Origin: Oreohelix idahoensis
Taxonomy: Eukaryota; Mollusca; Gastropoda; Stylommatophora; Oreohelicidae
Direction of reading: 5' to 3'
Assembly: GCA_024509875.1 (NCBI GenBank)
Contig: JAMPIV010008053.1
Span: 1-64,000 of the forward strand
DNA: 64,000 bases
Shown: in pieces, positions 9,404 through 21,674 of the stretch
Position numbering within the stretch: position 1 is the stretch's first letter
Layout of the letters: each line of letters begins with the position of its first letter
The notes under the pieces: generated by a model
Seen by the model: only the letters and a program-made list of their open reading frames with translations
Databases searched by the model: none
What the model was told of the DNA's origin: nothing
Translations under genes and position numbers: made by a program

Positions 9404-10341
9404 GAAGTTCAGGTGTGATGGAGGCTGAGGCAGCTAGTGTTTTATGGAGCCGGTCTGTGACATGACACAAATTTTGCTACACCACCATGTTAAGTGATGG
9501 TGATAGCAAAGCATTCAATAAAATCATGGAAATTAAACCATATGGCCCTAATGTTGAAATCATCAAAGAAGAGTGTATCAATCATGTAGGAAAAAGAATG
9601 CATACAGCTCTTCGTAATTTAGTTGCTGATTGCCGCAAGCAAACAGCTACGCTTGGAGGACGTGGCCGTGGCCGTCTGACTGATGCAGCCATCCGAATGC
9701 TTGGCATTTATTATTCCAGGGCTATCAGGCAACATGCTACTGCAGCTGATATGAAGAATGCTATTATGGCTAGCCTACATCATTGCTATTCAACTGATGA
9801 TTATCCCCAGCATCAGTTTTGTCCACTGGCCAAGACTCTTGGTGTTTCTATAAAGCAGCCTTATCTAGGAATGAGTATGCTTTTGGGCATCAAAAACGTA
9901 TACATACACCCCTGGACTTTAAGCTGTTGAACAGAAATTTGACACCAGTGTATGACAGGCTGACAAATCTGAAACTGTTGAGTTGCTGTGAAAGAAAGGC
10001 AACCCAAAACTCCAATGAGAGCCTTCATTCAGTTATTTGGAGTAAAGTGCCAAAGCATATCTTCCATTAACGAAAGCGCGTGGAATTCTGCCTTCTAAGT
10101 GCAGTTGCTGAATTTAATGAAGGACCTGAGGCTGCTATATTTTTTAAGAAAGTCCTGGGGCTGAACAGTGGAAAAGAGGCTTGTTGACTGGCAGGAGCAA
10201 GAAAGCGTAAACGTCTCGTGCTCAGCTCTAAAACGGCACAAAACTGCACTAAGAAAAGGAAAGAAATTAGGCACAAATCTCAACAGAAAGCCAGACAAGA
10301 AGCTGCAGAGGAAGCTGGATATATGTCTGGTATGTTCTGAA

Positions 10342-10930
10342 TGACAAGTAAGTTATTTTCTTTGCTGTAGTATTACATACTTATTTAATTATATTCTAAT
10401 TATATCGAAAAATGTGATTTTATGGAAATATATTTTTCTCATACTAATTTTTTCATAACTTCCACACTTATGTATTAATTGACATAAGAATTGGCACATA
10501 CATAGCCCATAATCTTTTAAAACTTTTTTGTGATGGATTTTATGTATCTGATCAAACTTCTGATTAATTGCAAAAAGTAATGTAAAATTTAGTAAAATTG
10601 GTTACTATTTTTAGACACTATTTTCAAAGTCCTACAACTTTTTTTGTATTAAAGTTATCAAAAATCCATCACATAAAAATTTTTTTGAAATATAATGATA
10701 AACGTGTATTCAAATTTGGTATTTGTAGCTTAATAAATGAAAAAAGCCATAGCAAATTGAAATAGAACAATAGAATCCAATATGGCCACCGTTTCTATGG
10801 CAACAAGTGATGCAGAGCCATCAAACTCTTCATTTTTCATAACTAGTATTGATATAGGTTAAGTCTGTGCATTTTCATTGAAATTCAGCAATTAATAACG
10901 AAAATAGCATTTCAATGTAGCTCCTCCCCT
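10342..10930 (+). other. 3' flank of the Mutator-like gene
   Basis: Non-coding AT-rich sequence. A word at about 10527-10548 (TGTGATGGATTTTATGT) recurs inverted at about 10660-10678 (ATCCATCACATAAAAA), giving a loose stem of about 15 bp around 110 bases. It may be the 3' untranslated region of the same gene; this is inferred from position. Confidence 0.35.
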
Positions 10931-10934
10931 TAAG

Positions 10935-11415
10935 CAAGAAAGAAGGCTCAATACCTTCCATTTATGGTGTCTATGCCACATCCTCGGCATCTCGTGGAAA
11001 GATAAAGTGACAAATGTCAATGTGTTGTCAAGTGCTGTCCTTCAAAGCATGTATACAATGCTTAGACAACACAGACTACGCTGGCTTGGCCATGACTGCT
11101 GCATGGAAGATGGTCAAATCCCGAAAGATATCTTTTATGGGAAACTAGCAGATGGCAAAAGAACATATGGGTGACCGCAGCTGAGGTTCAAAGATGTGTG
11201 CATGAGAGATATGAGGGCACTAGACATAAATCCAGCAACGTGGGAGGATGAAGCTGCCGATCGCACAAAGTGGCGATGCTATTTATGGCGTCACCTCAGA
11301 TTGGGCGAAAAGAAGCTCACACAACAAACCAAAGAGAAAAGAAAACGTTGAAAGGAGCATCAGGAAAATAAGCAGCTTAGGGCTGTCACCTCAGGTGTGC
11401 ATACCCATAGTCAGT
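10935..11415 (+). pseudogene. LINE ORF2 C-terminal fragment (type C)
   Basis: Across the plus strand the frame reads LNTFHLWCLCHILGISW, KVTNVNVL, SMYTMLRQHRLRWLGHDC, MEDGQIPKDIFYGKLADGKR, a stop in place of the usual Arg, then PQLRFKDVCMRDMRALDINP and WEDEAADRTKWR. This is the tail of a LINE family distinct from types A and B. It ends in an ATT-rich run at 11432-11442. There are stops at about 11173 and in the basic tail. The core reverse transcriptase is missing. Confidence 0.85.
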
Positions 11416-11429
11416 TATGACTGAAGGGG

Positions 11430-12240
11430 CTATTATTATTATTTCCCTCTTAGCTTCTTTGTGTTGTTGTACAGCTTCCTCTGCTTCCCTTGCCAACTCA
11501 TCAATATACTTCCTTTTGATGTTTCTTCTTTGTTTTCTTCTAGGTACACTTCATGAGCCTTGGAGCTTCTGGTTTTATCTGCTTTCTTGTTTTTCCTGTC
11601 TTCTACCTTCTTTATGGTTTCTGTTGTTATCCATGGTTTGTGCTGATGTTCTCTTTTTCCCAGTACCTCTTCACATGTCTCATTTCATATATTTTTACTT
11701 CTTGCCCGTGGTCTTCTGTATCCGCTTCATCATCCAGCTGTTGGAATAATTGCTTTGTGTTAGATACTGTGATTGAAACAATGTCTCTTGTTTTCTTACA
11801 TATTCCACGTTATATACAATTTTTTTAGTTTTATTTTGTTTTTGGAACAAAAGATGGTGCTAACAGAAGATCATGATCTGATACTACATCTGCTCCTCTA
11901 TATACCTTTACATCAAGCAATCATCATTAGAAAAAGCGGTTTATGTCTTTTCTTTTGTGTTTACCTAATTCTTAAATTTCATATTTTCCCAATAATTCAT
12001 CCTTGTCTTCTTACTTACTAATACTTACTTAGTCGTTCCCCTTAGAGGTTTGGAAGAGAGAGCACCAGACTATCCTATTGCCGGTCTTCCTCCTGGCCTG
12101 GTTCTTTCATATTTTCCCAATAATTCATCCTTGTCTTCTTAATAGAATTTAAAAGTCATGACAGTGCTTGATATAGTCTTTTAAACTGTCTTTTGATTTG
12201 TCTACAAAGTGAACATAAATTTTATCTGGCGGTGATCGGG
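11430..12240 (-). pseudogene. LINE endonuclease-RT linker fragment
   Basis: On the minus strand, VYRGADVVSDHDLLLAP (11861-11925) is the end of an apurinic-type endonuclease with its SDH catalytic motif. Downstream come FVPKTK, KPWITTETIKKVEDRKNK, HEVYLEE and ELAREAEEAVQQHKEAKR, the charged linker before reverse transcriptase. Several frameshifts break it. The 91-bp insertion at 12014-12104 sits inside it, so this fragment is older than that insertion. Confidence 0.75.
12014..12104 (-). mobile_element. 91-bp LINE tail with 37-bp target duplication
   Basis: The flanks 11977-12013 and 12105-12141 are identical over 37 bp, beginning TTTCATATTTTCCC and ending TTGTCTTCTTA. The inserted 91 bp are, on the minus strand, the same 3' end found at 3480-3573 (GGTGCTCTCTCTTCCAAACC, then GGGGAACGACTAAGTAAG), with TAAG-type tail repeats. 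Only the extreme 3' end was copied. Confidence 0.95.
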
Positions 12241-12297
12241 GATGCATTTTTTCCCTGGCTCGCCCCAGGCGCTAAAAATCCTCAGTACGCCACTGCC
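12229..12297 (-). repeat. Possible hAT-type transposon end
   Basis: On the minus strand it begins CAGTGGCGTACTGAGG and continues TTTTTAGCGCC. Many hAT superfamily ends start CAGNGGCGTA, so this could be one terminal repeat of a hAT-derived element. No partner end and no transposase were found. Confidence 0.35.
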
Positions 12298-12454
12298 CCA
12301 AACATGTAAAATTTGCTGCAATGGATTTTTTTTGTCTGGACTGAAGGTAGCCGCAAAAGAAAAAAATAATTTTAAAGAAAAAAATCACAAACGTGTGCGT
12401 ATAGGGTACAAACAAATTACTATGTTTGTGGTGGATGTGTATAAATGACACTTA

Positions 12455-13435
12455 TTATGTTACATATTTGTTGAAAGTGGTAACATATTTAGCACATGTT
12501 ACATTTATGTTAAAAAGTTGTAAAGCATTACTGAGTAAACTGTTCCCAGCAGGATATACAGATGTGGAAATGCTTCTCATACTCTCTCTCCCTGCAGGAA
12601 CATCTTCCTCACCTTCACTTTCTATCTTCACTATGTGTCCCTGAAAACAAAATATTAAACATATTCAAGTTTTAAACAAACCACGTCAGTCTTTAACATT
12701 ACCTCAGTTTGACAACTACATGATACATTTGTATGTATTTAAATTACTTTCTTTTCTCAACTGGTTATGCCTCTGTCCCTGATGAAGATGTTGGATTATA
12801 TTTACATAATACTACATTGTTACAGAAAAAAAAAAAACCGCAGAGAACCTAGCAATAAGTCATAACATGTTTAAATGGACAATATTTTAACAGATTTCTC
12901 AGTTTAACTCACTTTGGCTGTATAAAAATTTATTATCAAGAATTATAAAGAATATTCACTTTAAAATCTGTACTGATGTCCTGTTTTATTTTTTGATCCA
13001 GGAATGGGATCTTCTGTTCCATATTTTTGTTGCAATCTGAAAAGAAAAATGAATTATAGGTAACAAAATCTTAGACAATTTGTTACATGCTGGTTATTTG
13101 AGATATCGATATCACAAGGAATTTCACTCACATTTTTTGTTTTTAAATAATGGTGAAAAACATAACAACTTGAAAATATAAGGAAGAGTGATACAATGGG
13201 AAAATTTGACATTCTTGTGTGGTCTTTATCACAATAAAGTTTTATTTCTGGTGTTTCCAAAACTATTGTTAAAATGGAATAATAACACTTTAGACATAGA
13301 CAAAAGGTCACATAGAAAAAAATCAACAGAACTGATTTAGAGAATATAAATCGAAATATGTGTAGAGAAGTCAACAGCGTGTAGATGCACAGTTCTTACT
13401 TAAATACATCAAGAACCATTTTGTATTTCTGATCT
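12455..13435 (-). CDS. Possible small spliced gene, three exons
   Basis: Three minus-strand segments have good splice signals. The first ends at 13400 with a GTAAGA donor. Exon 13036-12960 follows TTTTCAG and ends at a GTGAAT donor. Exon 12640-12455 follows TTTTGTTTTCAG and ends in TAA. Joined, one frame stays open from an ATG in the first exon: MYLNCNKNMEQ, IPFLDQKIKQDISTDFK, then GHIVKIESEGEED, about 90 residues, mostly acidic. A second frame of the first two exons is also open (VLDVFK then LQQKYGTEDPIPG, stop at about 12962). Acidic VKIES segments are common before zinc fingers in animal genes, but no finger follows. A SINE lies directly upstream at 13436. Function unknown; it may be a gene remnant. 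Confidence 0.35.
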
Positions 13436-13740
13436 TCTTCTTCTTCGTTCATCCTGAAAAGGACGTTGGTTGCGTTATATCCGTTTACAACGAAGCTGCA
13501 ATATTTGCGCTTTTCGGCCGACACATCCGACTTCAGCAAAGCATTTTTGGGACCAGGTTAGCCTTCCCTCTTCGATCCCTACTCACTCAGCCAGACTGCA
13601 GTGATGCAGCCTGATTCCAAGACGACCACTTGGATGTGGAGTAGGGTCTTGGTCAGCTCTGGTTCGCTGACCCTGACTCAAGCAGTCTAGCTATGGGTCG
13701 CTAACTGCATTCGTCACTGTTGAAGCGTCTTAGGTCCCTT
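13436..13740 (-). mobile_element. GAA-tailed SINE, copy 2 (full length)
   Basis: The 10-bp duplication TTTCTGATCT at 13426-13435 and 13741-13750 bounds a 305-bp element. On the minus strand it begins GGGACCTAAGACGC and ends CCTTTTCAGGATGAACGAAG with a GAA tail. It matches the copies at 8.9 and 16.8 kb over their shared length with roughly one change in ten by eye. No confident tRNA-like A and B box pair is visible. Confidence 0.93.
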
Positions 13741-13750
13741 TTTCTGATCT

Positions 13751-14985
13751 AACCTTGTTTGGAATAGAAGTAGTAAACACGATTGCTATGTGTATTGGTG
13801 TGGGGGTAGAATTGCATAAAGCAAGTAAATTAGACACAGGAAAATGAGACAGAGCACAGAGAAAATGACCACACAAGGAAGGACAGGGACATTAAAGTCG
13901 ATATTATTAGCATACATCTGACATATAGACCACAGTTATAACTACAACAAGCTTGGGCAGACAACAACGCTACAATAAGATGGCAGCAATCTCAATCTTG
14001 TGAAATTTGTGAACACAAGAGGTTCCATCAATGATATCTCATACTGTGACTTCAGGTGACAATGATTTGATCAAGAAATATAACTGATAAACACAATTGT
14101 ATTAATACTTTTATTTTTATTTAATATAGACACTGCAGAAAAGCCACACCTGGCTCTGGAATTCAGGACAGAAATTTGTCATATAATATAAAACTTTAAC
14201 TTCCACAAACTGATTGAAGTTGGCATAATGAATAAAACCAGAAATAGCAAATTAGGAAGTAGTGACCATATACTAACACACTAATCAGTTGCAGAACTGA
14301 TTTCCAATATGTCACAAGTTCTTATTATATGCCAACATAATCTATTATGTTTTAAGTGATTGTCTAATTTACTGTATGAATGGTTTTATTTTGTTTGGTT
14401 GTCTTTTTTTGTTTTCTTTACTTTCTTTTATACTTTTTTAAAAAACAAACTTAAATGTCATTATAATTGGATATTATAAATGTATTATATTATTTTACCT
14501 TGATAATGTTGCATGCTTAAATAATGCTCAAAATACATGTGTGAATGAAAGGAAACAGTATGCAACATGACAGAGAGAGGAAGGGCAGAATGTTAGACGG
14601 GCCTGTGTGCCCAATTCTTAACCCTTTGAAAATAAAGTTTGTTTGTTCTATTATAGTTTACTTCAGTCTCTCATGACACAAGAAAGGCCTGTGTTACCAG
14701 TTATTTTTGTTTAATTTCCAAATAAGTCAGTCGAACTTTTGTCTATTGTCTATTGTAGTCAACATCATCAGCTACAAATAGTTAACATCATCATCTACTA
14801 AGATCATCCCAGGTGATGAAATTTTAACGACTGTTTCCAATTTACCCCAACCTTATTAATTAAAAAATATTTTAACGATAATTAACTATTTAATTTGTTT
14901 ATCTGTAAATATACTAATTTATAGTTGATTTAATCTTTTTTTTTTTGAGTGAACTGCACCCGTTTGTCTCAGTCAGTTTAAATAC
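13751..14985. other. Intergenic, no gene seen
   Basis: AT-rich sequence. A possible polyadenylation signal AATAAA lies at about 14632, just before TGTTTGTTC, after GC-richer sequence at 14575-14620, and could mark the 3' end of a lost transcript. Nothing else is supported. Confidence 0.5.
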
Positions 14986-14989
14986 CTAT

Positions 14990-15300
14990 AACAGAGCTAT
15001 TAAAGCAATATTTTACCGAGTTTAAATTAGCTGGGGACTCACCAAAACAAGCAAAAATCCTAACTCATAGAAGGTCTGGGAAGATAAAAACTTTACATGG
15101 CCTGGATACTATCAGCCGTAATACTTGATTTCTTATAAGGCTCCCAAGGATTGAAACACTGTTCTTCAATTCACATCTCTGCAAAGTGTAATCTTGAGCA
15201 AAAGGAAGACATCTTTAAATACCCTCAGTAGATATTCTGAATTTTGATCACTGTTGGATCATCACTGCAGAGCAAGGGGAGTCAATCTCATGACAATGAC
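14990..15300 (+). repeat. Dispersed repeat, copy 1 (unclassified)
   Basis: This region aligns in pieces with 20425-20715. Shared words include AAATYAGCTGGGG, TTATAAGGC, the context AATCTTG then TTTGAAGAC or TTTAAATAC, and CACTGTTGGAYCAYYA followed by GCAGWGC. It has no ORF. Superfamily is unknown; it may be part of a LINE or SINE 5' region. Confidence 0.5.
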
Positions 15301-15600
15301 ACACTGAGAAAACTTGTTGATAGCATTACAAGGCAGTCCTTGTTCTGTTATCCCTAGAGTAAGAGAAGTAGAGGAAGACCAAAGTCTGTTATCTCTAGAG
15401 TAAGAGAAGTAGAGGAAGACCAAAGTCTGTTATCCCTAGAGTAAGAGAAGTAGAGGAAGACCAAAGTCTGTTATCCCTAGAGTAAGAGAAGTAGAGGAAG
15501 ACCAAAGTCTGTTATCCCTAGAGTAAGAGAAGTAGAGGAAGACCTGGCATACGTTTGTTGAAGGTCTATGCTCCTTGGAGGGCTGAGTAAAGAAGAAGAT
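15300..15600 (+). repeat. Type-B LINE 3' end with five 41-bp tandem units
   Basis: The flanks code (plus strand) LRKLVDSITRQSLF and then, after the array, WHTFVEGLCSLEG-like sequence, so this is another type-B LINE 3' end with the intervening 90 bp missing. Between them the unit AAGAGAAGTAGAGGAAGACC with TCTGTTATCCCTAGAGT starts at 15361, 15402, 15443, 15484 and 15525, an exact 41-bp period. Since 41 is not a multiple of three the amplification did not preserve a reading frame. Confidence 0.9.
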
Positions 15601-16080
15601 GAATGTAATTCAGTAAAGTGAATTGATAATCCTTTTAGCATGTGCTGTCTTCGTCCCATCTGTTTAGCGTTTTGTCCTTAGGACTTCATTTTTCTTCCAG
15701 ATTTTCTTATTTCCTGTAGGCCTATTCTTCCTACCCGACCAAACTCACACATTTCTGCCAGTGTTTATTCAGAAACAGAATTACCCGAGAACCTTCAAGA
15801 AACTGAAACTAAAATATCTTGGAGTTAGCGTTGACGCATTTGATTTCATAATCCAGAACTAGGAGTGCGCGAACTTTGCTAGGAAAGTGTGCGAAAATAT
15901 GGCTGTTTTTTTTTTCGGCTGTAGCCCGATGATGTGTCAGAAACTTAGCGAAATATTTCACTAACGCCTGGAGATCGGACGAATTTTCAGCGCAAGACAA
16001 AGATTAATGAGTGCATCTGACAAATTGGCGTGGATAAGCTTTCGTGAAGACATGTAACAACACACTCAGGGTGAACAACT
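15601..16080. other. Intergenic, nothing recognised
   Basis: Mixed-composition sequence without a supported gene or repeat copy. Confidence 0.5.
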
Positions 16081-16093
16081 TTAGAGTTAATCT

Positions 16094-16360
16094 TTTTTTT
16101 TTTCTTCCTCGCTTGAGGTCGCATATTTTTTCCTCGCTTGAGGTCGCATTATCCCCGCCCAAACCCGGCCCTGGTCAAGACCACATATCCCAACACAAGA
16201 AGACCCAATGACAAACTGTGTCACTGTAGTGATCCTCTGTGTTCTCACACAAGGGACCTAATGACACATGAATGTCACTGTACCGGTCCCTGTGTCTAGA
16301 CACATGATCCCATCCAAAGGCCAGATATTAGGCCGTGGGGTTTTTACAGCATTGTTCATG
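16094..16360 (-). mobile_element. Poly(A) retroposon, not tRNA-like, 13-bp TSD
   Basis: The 13-bp duplication TTAGAGTTAATCT at 16081-16093 and 16361-16373 bounds 267 bp. The plus strand begins with a T run, so the element reads minus with a poly(A) tail. Its body holds related words spaced about 50 bp apart (ATGACA, GTGTCACTG, TGTCACTGTA). Near the tail an 18-bp word, CCTCGCTTGAGGTCGCAT, is repeated directly at 16107-16124 and 16132-16149. I see no A or B box. It may be a SINE from another RNA or a retrocopy of a non-coding RNA. Confidence 0.85.
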
Positions 16361-16373
16361 TTAGAGTTAATCT

Positions 16374-16776
16374 GCTCGCAGCAAAAACGTCATTACTTTT
16401 ACTAACTGCTTACCTGGACCTTCCGAACCCTTTTAGTTTATTATATGATAAAAAGCAAGAACCGGCATTTAACGGAGGAGACATTAAAAAGTAAACTCCG
16501 ATTGAAACAAACCATATCGTAAAAACAAATCAGAAATTATTTTCTTAGCCTTTTATGTGAATTTCTGACAAATTGTTTACACTTTGTTAGGGCTGCTTTT
16601 TTTTTTTTTTTTAAGGTCACGTCTTGTGAGCCGAAAAGGACATCCATTTTAAAAAAAGGATAAAGGATGGTAGTTAATGAACAGAAAGGTGCTTACAAAA
16701 GAAGCACAATATCTAATGAGAACCTTGTACTTAAACAAAAATGCCATATACAAGCGTGCTGGTTATTTATCGAGGC
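16374..16776. other. Intergenic, nothing recognised
   Basis: AT-rich with a T16 run at about 16596-16611. No gene supported. Confidence 0.5.
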
Positions 16777-17086
16777 GGGACCCAAAGACGCAGCAATAGA
16801 GAACGCAGTCAGCGACTCATAGCTTGACTGCTTGCGTCAGGGTCAGCGAACTAGAGCTGACCAAGACCCTACTCCACCTCCACGTAGTGGTCTTGGGAAC
16901 AGGCTGCATCACTGCAGTCTGGCTGAGAGATTAGGGATCGAAGAGGGAAGGCAAACCCGATCCCAAAACATGCCGTGCTGAAGTCGGATGTGCCGGTCGA
17001 AAGGCGCAGACATCGCAGCTCCTCTGTAAACAGACACAACGCAATCAACGTCCTTTTCAGGACGAACGAAGAAGAAGAAGAAGAAA
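16777..17086 (+). mobile_element. GAA-tailed SINE, copy 3 (full length)
   Basis: It starts GGGACCCAAAGACGC and ends TTTTCAGGACGAACGAAG followed by (GAA)n. It is collinear with the minus-strand copies at 8.9 and 13.4 kb. The flanks TTATCGAGGC (ends 16776) and TTATCGCAGC (after the tail) could be an imperfect duplication with two mismatches, suggesting an older insertion than the other two copies. Confidence 0.88.
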
Positions 17087-17249
17087 ATTATCGCAGCTTT
17101 GATCTTCGTTGTGGGTGTGGAGACTCCCCAGACACGCGCTGTGAGACGGGCAAAGTTAGCTGCAGCGTTGCCAATGTGGCTGTCAATTATTATTGACATT
17201 AATCTTTTGTTAACGTTTAAATCAGTTAATTAGTCAATACTCTTTAGCT

Positions 17250-17565
17250 TCCCAATGAGCAATGGCCTTCAACAAATACATGCCAAGTCCTCCTGTCATG
17301 TGTCAACATATGCCTTCAACAAATACATTCTAAGTCCTCCTGTCACGTGTCAACATAGGCCTTCAACAAATACATGCCAAGTCCTCCTGTCACGTGACAT
17401 CAGCTCAAGTTCTTTCCGCATTGTCCTCATCATTTGCCACATTTGTCTCCAGTTCTCTTCTCCATGCGTCTTTGATCTACCTCTGCCTCTCATACCCTGA
17501 GGGTTCCAGAATAGGTACTGCTTTGTAATGCTATCCACAGGTTGCCTCAATATGTGCCCTATCCA
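17250..17565 (-). pseudogene. Type-B LINE 3' end with three 47-bp units
   Basis: The 47-bp word seen at 6.6 kb occurs three times (CCTTCAAC at 17266, 17313 and 17360). The LINE coding end then follows on the minus strand: MRQPVDSITKQYLFWNPQGMRGRGR, then THGEENWRQM and a broken WKELELMSRDRRTWHVFVEGLC. The rest of the LINE is missing. Confidence 0.9.
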
Positions 17566-17580
17566 TTGTCAGCGTCTTCT

Positions 17581-18096
17581 TCTTTGACCTACATTATGTT
17601 AATGTATGTTTACACACACATATGTATTTATGAATACATACATATATGTATGTTACTTTATGCTTACACACACATACGTATTTATGAATACATGCATATA
17701 TGTATGTTACTTTATGCTTACACACACATACGTATTTATGAATACATGCATGCATATATGTATGTTAAAGTAGGTTTACACGCCCATATGTATTTATGAA
17801 TACATACATATATGTATGTTACTGTATGCTTACACACACAAACGTATTTATGAATACATGCATGCATATATGTATGTTAAAGTATGTTTACATACACATA
17901 TGTATTTATGAATACATACATATATGTATGTTACTGTATGCTTACACACACAAACGTATTTATGAATACATGCATGCATATATGTATGTTAATGTATGTT
18001 TACACACAAATATGTATTTATGAATACATGCATACATGAATGTTAACGTATGTTTACACACACATATGTATTTATGAATACATGCATATATGTATG
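17581..18096. repeat. Nine-copy tandem array, 53-58 bp units
   Basis: The core TATTTATGAATACAT recurs about nine times between 17627 and 18085. Units also carry TTTACACACACATATG and CATACATATATGTATG, both partly palindromic. In the middle two unit types alternate: one with CATACATATATG, the other with AAACGTATTTATG and CATGCATGCATATATG. The reading frames through it (repeats of THICIYEYIHICM) result from the tandem structure and I do not call a gene. Confidence 0.93.
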
Positions 18097-18099
18097 TGC

Positions 18100-20381
<2,282 letters not shown>

Positions 20382-20424
20382 TATTTACGTCTGAAGAGCG
20401 AATAAGATAAATAATAAATATAAT

Positions 20425-20715
20425 AATAAGAGGAATTTCACCAAATTAAATCAGCTGGGGGTTTGAACGAGCTAATTATAAGGCAATCCTTCACAAAAGT
20501 TGACGGCAAATACTAAAGTTAACATTGCTAAGACTCATTCAGCATTGTTCTTGCTTAATGAATATCTAGTGAATACTACCTCGTGGTAGAACCATCATTA
20601 TCCTTCTATCTACAACTCTCACAAGAGTAATCTTGTGCGAAGGTATACACCTTTGAAGACCCACATTAAATACTCTAGGTTTTTGCCACTGTTGGACCAC
20701 TAATGCAGTGCCAAG
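20425..20715 (+). repeat. Dispersed repeat, copy 2 (unclassified)
   Basis: Related to 14990-15300 in the same order and orientation (see that entry). It ends at a run of 13 G residues at about 20718, directly before the TATC array. Confidence 0.5.
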
Positions 20716-20744
20716 AGGGGGGGGGGGGGAACCCGCGACAGAAA

Positions 20745-20980
<236 letters not shown>

Positions 20981-21060
20981 ATTCTGCTCTTAAGTTAGGG
21001 AAGGCAAAGACAACGAGGAAAGGAACTAGTTACCCCGTCTAATAAAGCTGGACCTAGTAT

Positions 21061-21640
21061 CTTCTTCTTTGATCCTTAGCCGCCGACCGTCAAAGCAGTC
21101 AGTGGCCATTACGCCTGGTGGTGTTTTGTAGGGCAACAACAAAATGATTCCACTTTGCTCGGTCGGCGGCCATCCTTCGTACAGTGCGCCAACTCTGGTT
21201 CATTCTTTGCATCTCAGCCTCAACAGTCCTCAGCCAAGTTGTTTTTGTCTGCCTCTCTTTCGTTTTCCTTCAGGGGTCCATAGCATAGCTGTTCTTGTGA
21301 TGGCATCGGGGTCTCTTCTGAGAACATGGCCAACCCAGCTCCAGCGTCTGCCAGCTATGATGGTGTGCATGTCCTCTTGCTTGCTCCGAGTAAGCAGATC
21401 TTGGTTGGTGGTGGTATTTGGCCAAAAGATTCGGAGAATATTTCTTAGGCATGTTGTGTGAAAAGAGGACAATTTCGACATTTCCTTCTCTGTAACTCTC
21501 CATCTCTCCGTCCCATAGAGAAGCACAGAAAGCACACAGGTCTGATATAATCCTAATTTTGTGCTTGTGCTGTGGACATAGTATAATGAAGGCTTTAACA
21601 CTTCACGCCCTACGGCAGTATTTGTCATAGGACTCAAAGC
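21061..21640 (-). pseudogene. LINE ORF2 C-terminal fragment (type D)
   Basis: The minus-strand frame has TKLGLYQTCVLSVLLYGTERW, CLRNILRIFWPN, TTTNQDLLTRSKQEDM, RRWSWVGHVLRRD, DAITRTAMLWTPEGKRKRGR. After a frameshift near 21232 it continues RTVEAEMQRMNQSWRTV and ADRAKWNHFVVAL, then a (GAA)-rich tail at 21061-21072. This is the complete tail region of a LINE related to but distinct from types A-C. The core reverse transcriptase is missing. Confidence 0.88.
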
Positions 21641-21674
21641 TGCTCATTTCTGGTACAATCTTCCACAGTCCCTA

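Larger units (their letters stand above)
8066..10341 (+). pseudogene. Mutator-like transposase-domain protein, decayed, one intron
   Basis: The exon appears to start after an acceptor (TTTTTTCAG, ends 8065), so upstream exons are missing or elsewhere. Recognisable segments in order: a Ser/Thr-rich N-terminus with CPEC (to about 8400), VLSSLLFRMGPYKFN and LHTKSFNTIA, the signature VSFDGSWLTRGHSWKIG and HVLSKYCQTC (8707-8825), EAEAASVLW, YTTMLSDGDSKAF (9470-9515), ECINHVGKRMHTALR, GGRGRGRLTD, SWCFYKAALSRNEYAF, TQNSNESLHSVIW and a basic tail. This order matches the Mutator-like transposase domain (Pfam PF20700) found in many invertebrates. Lesions: a frameshift near 8397, a SINE at 8899-9130, TGA just before the YTTMLSDGDS block, a 1-bp deletion near 9824, and stops at about 10068 and 10186. 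A spliceable intron remains at 9172-9403, so this is not a processed copy. Confidence 0.85.
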
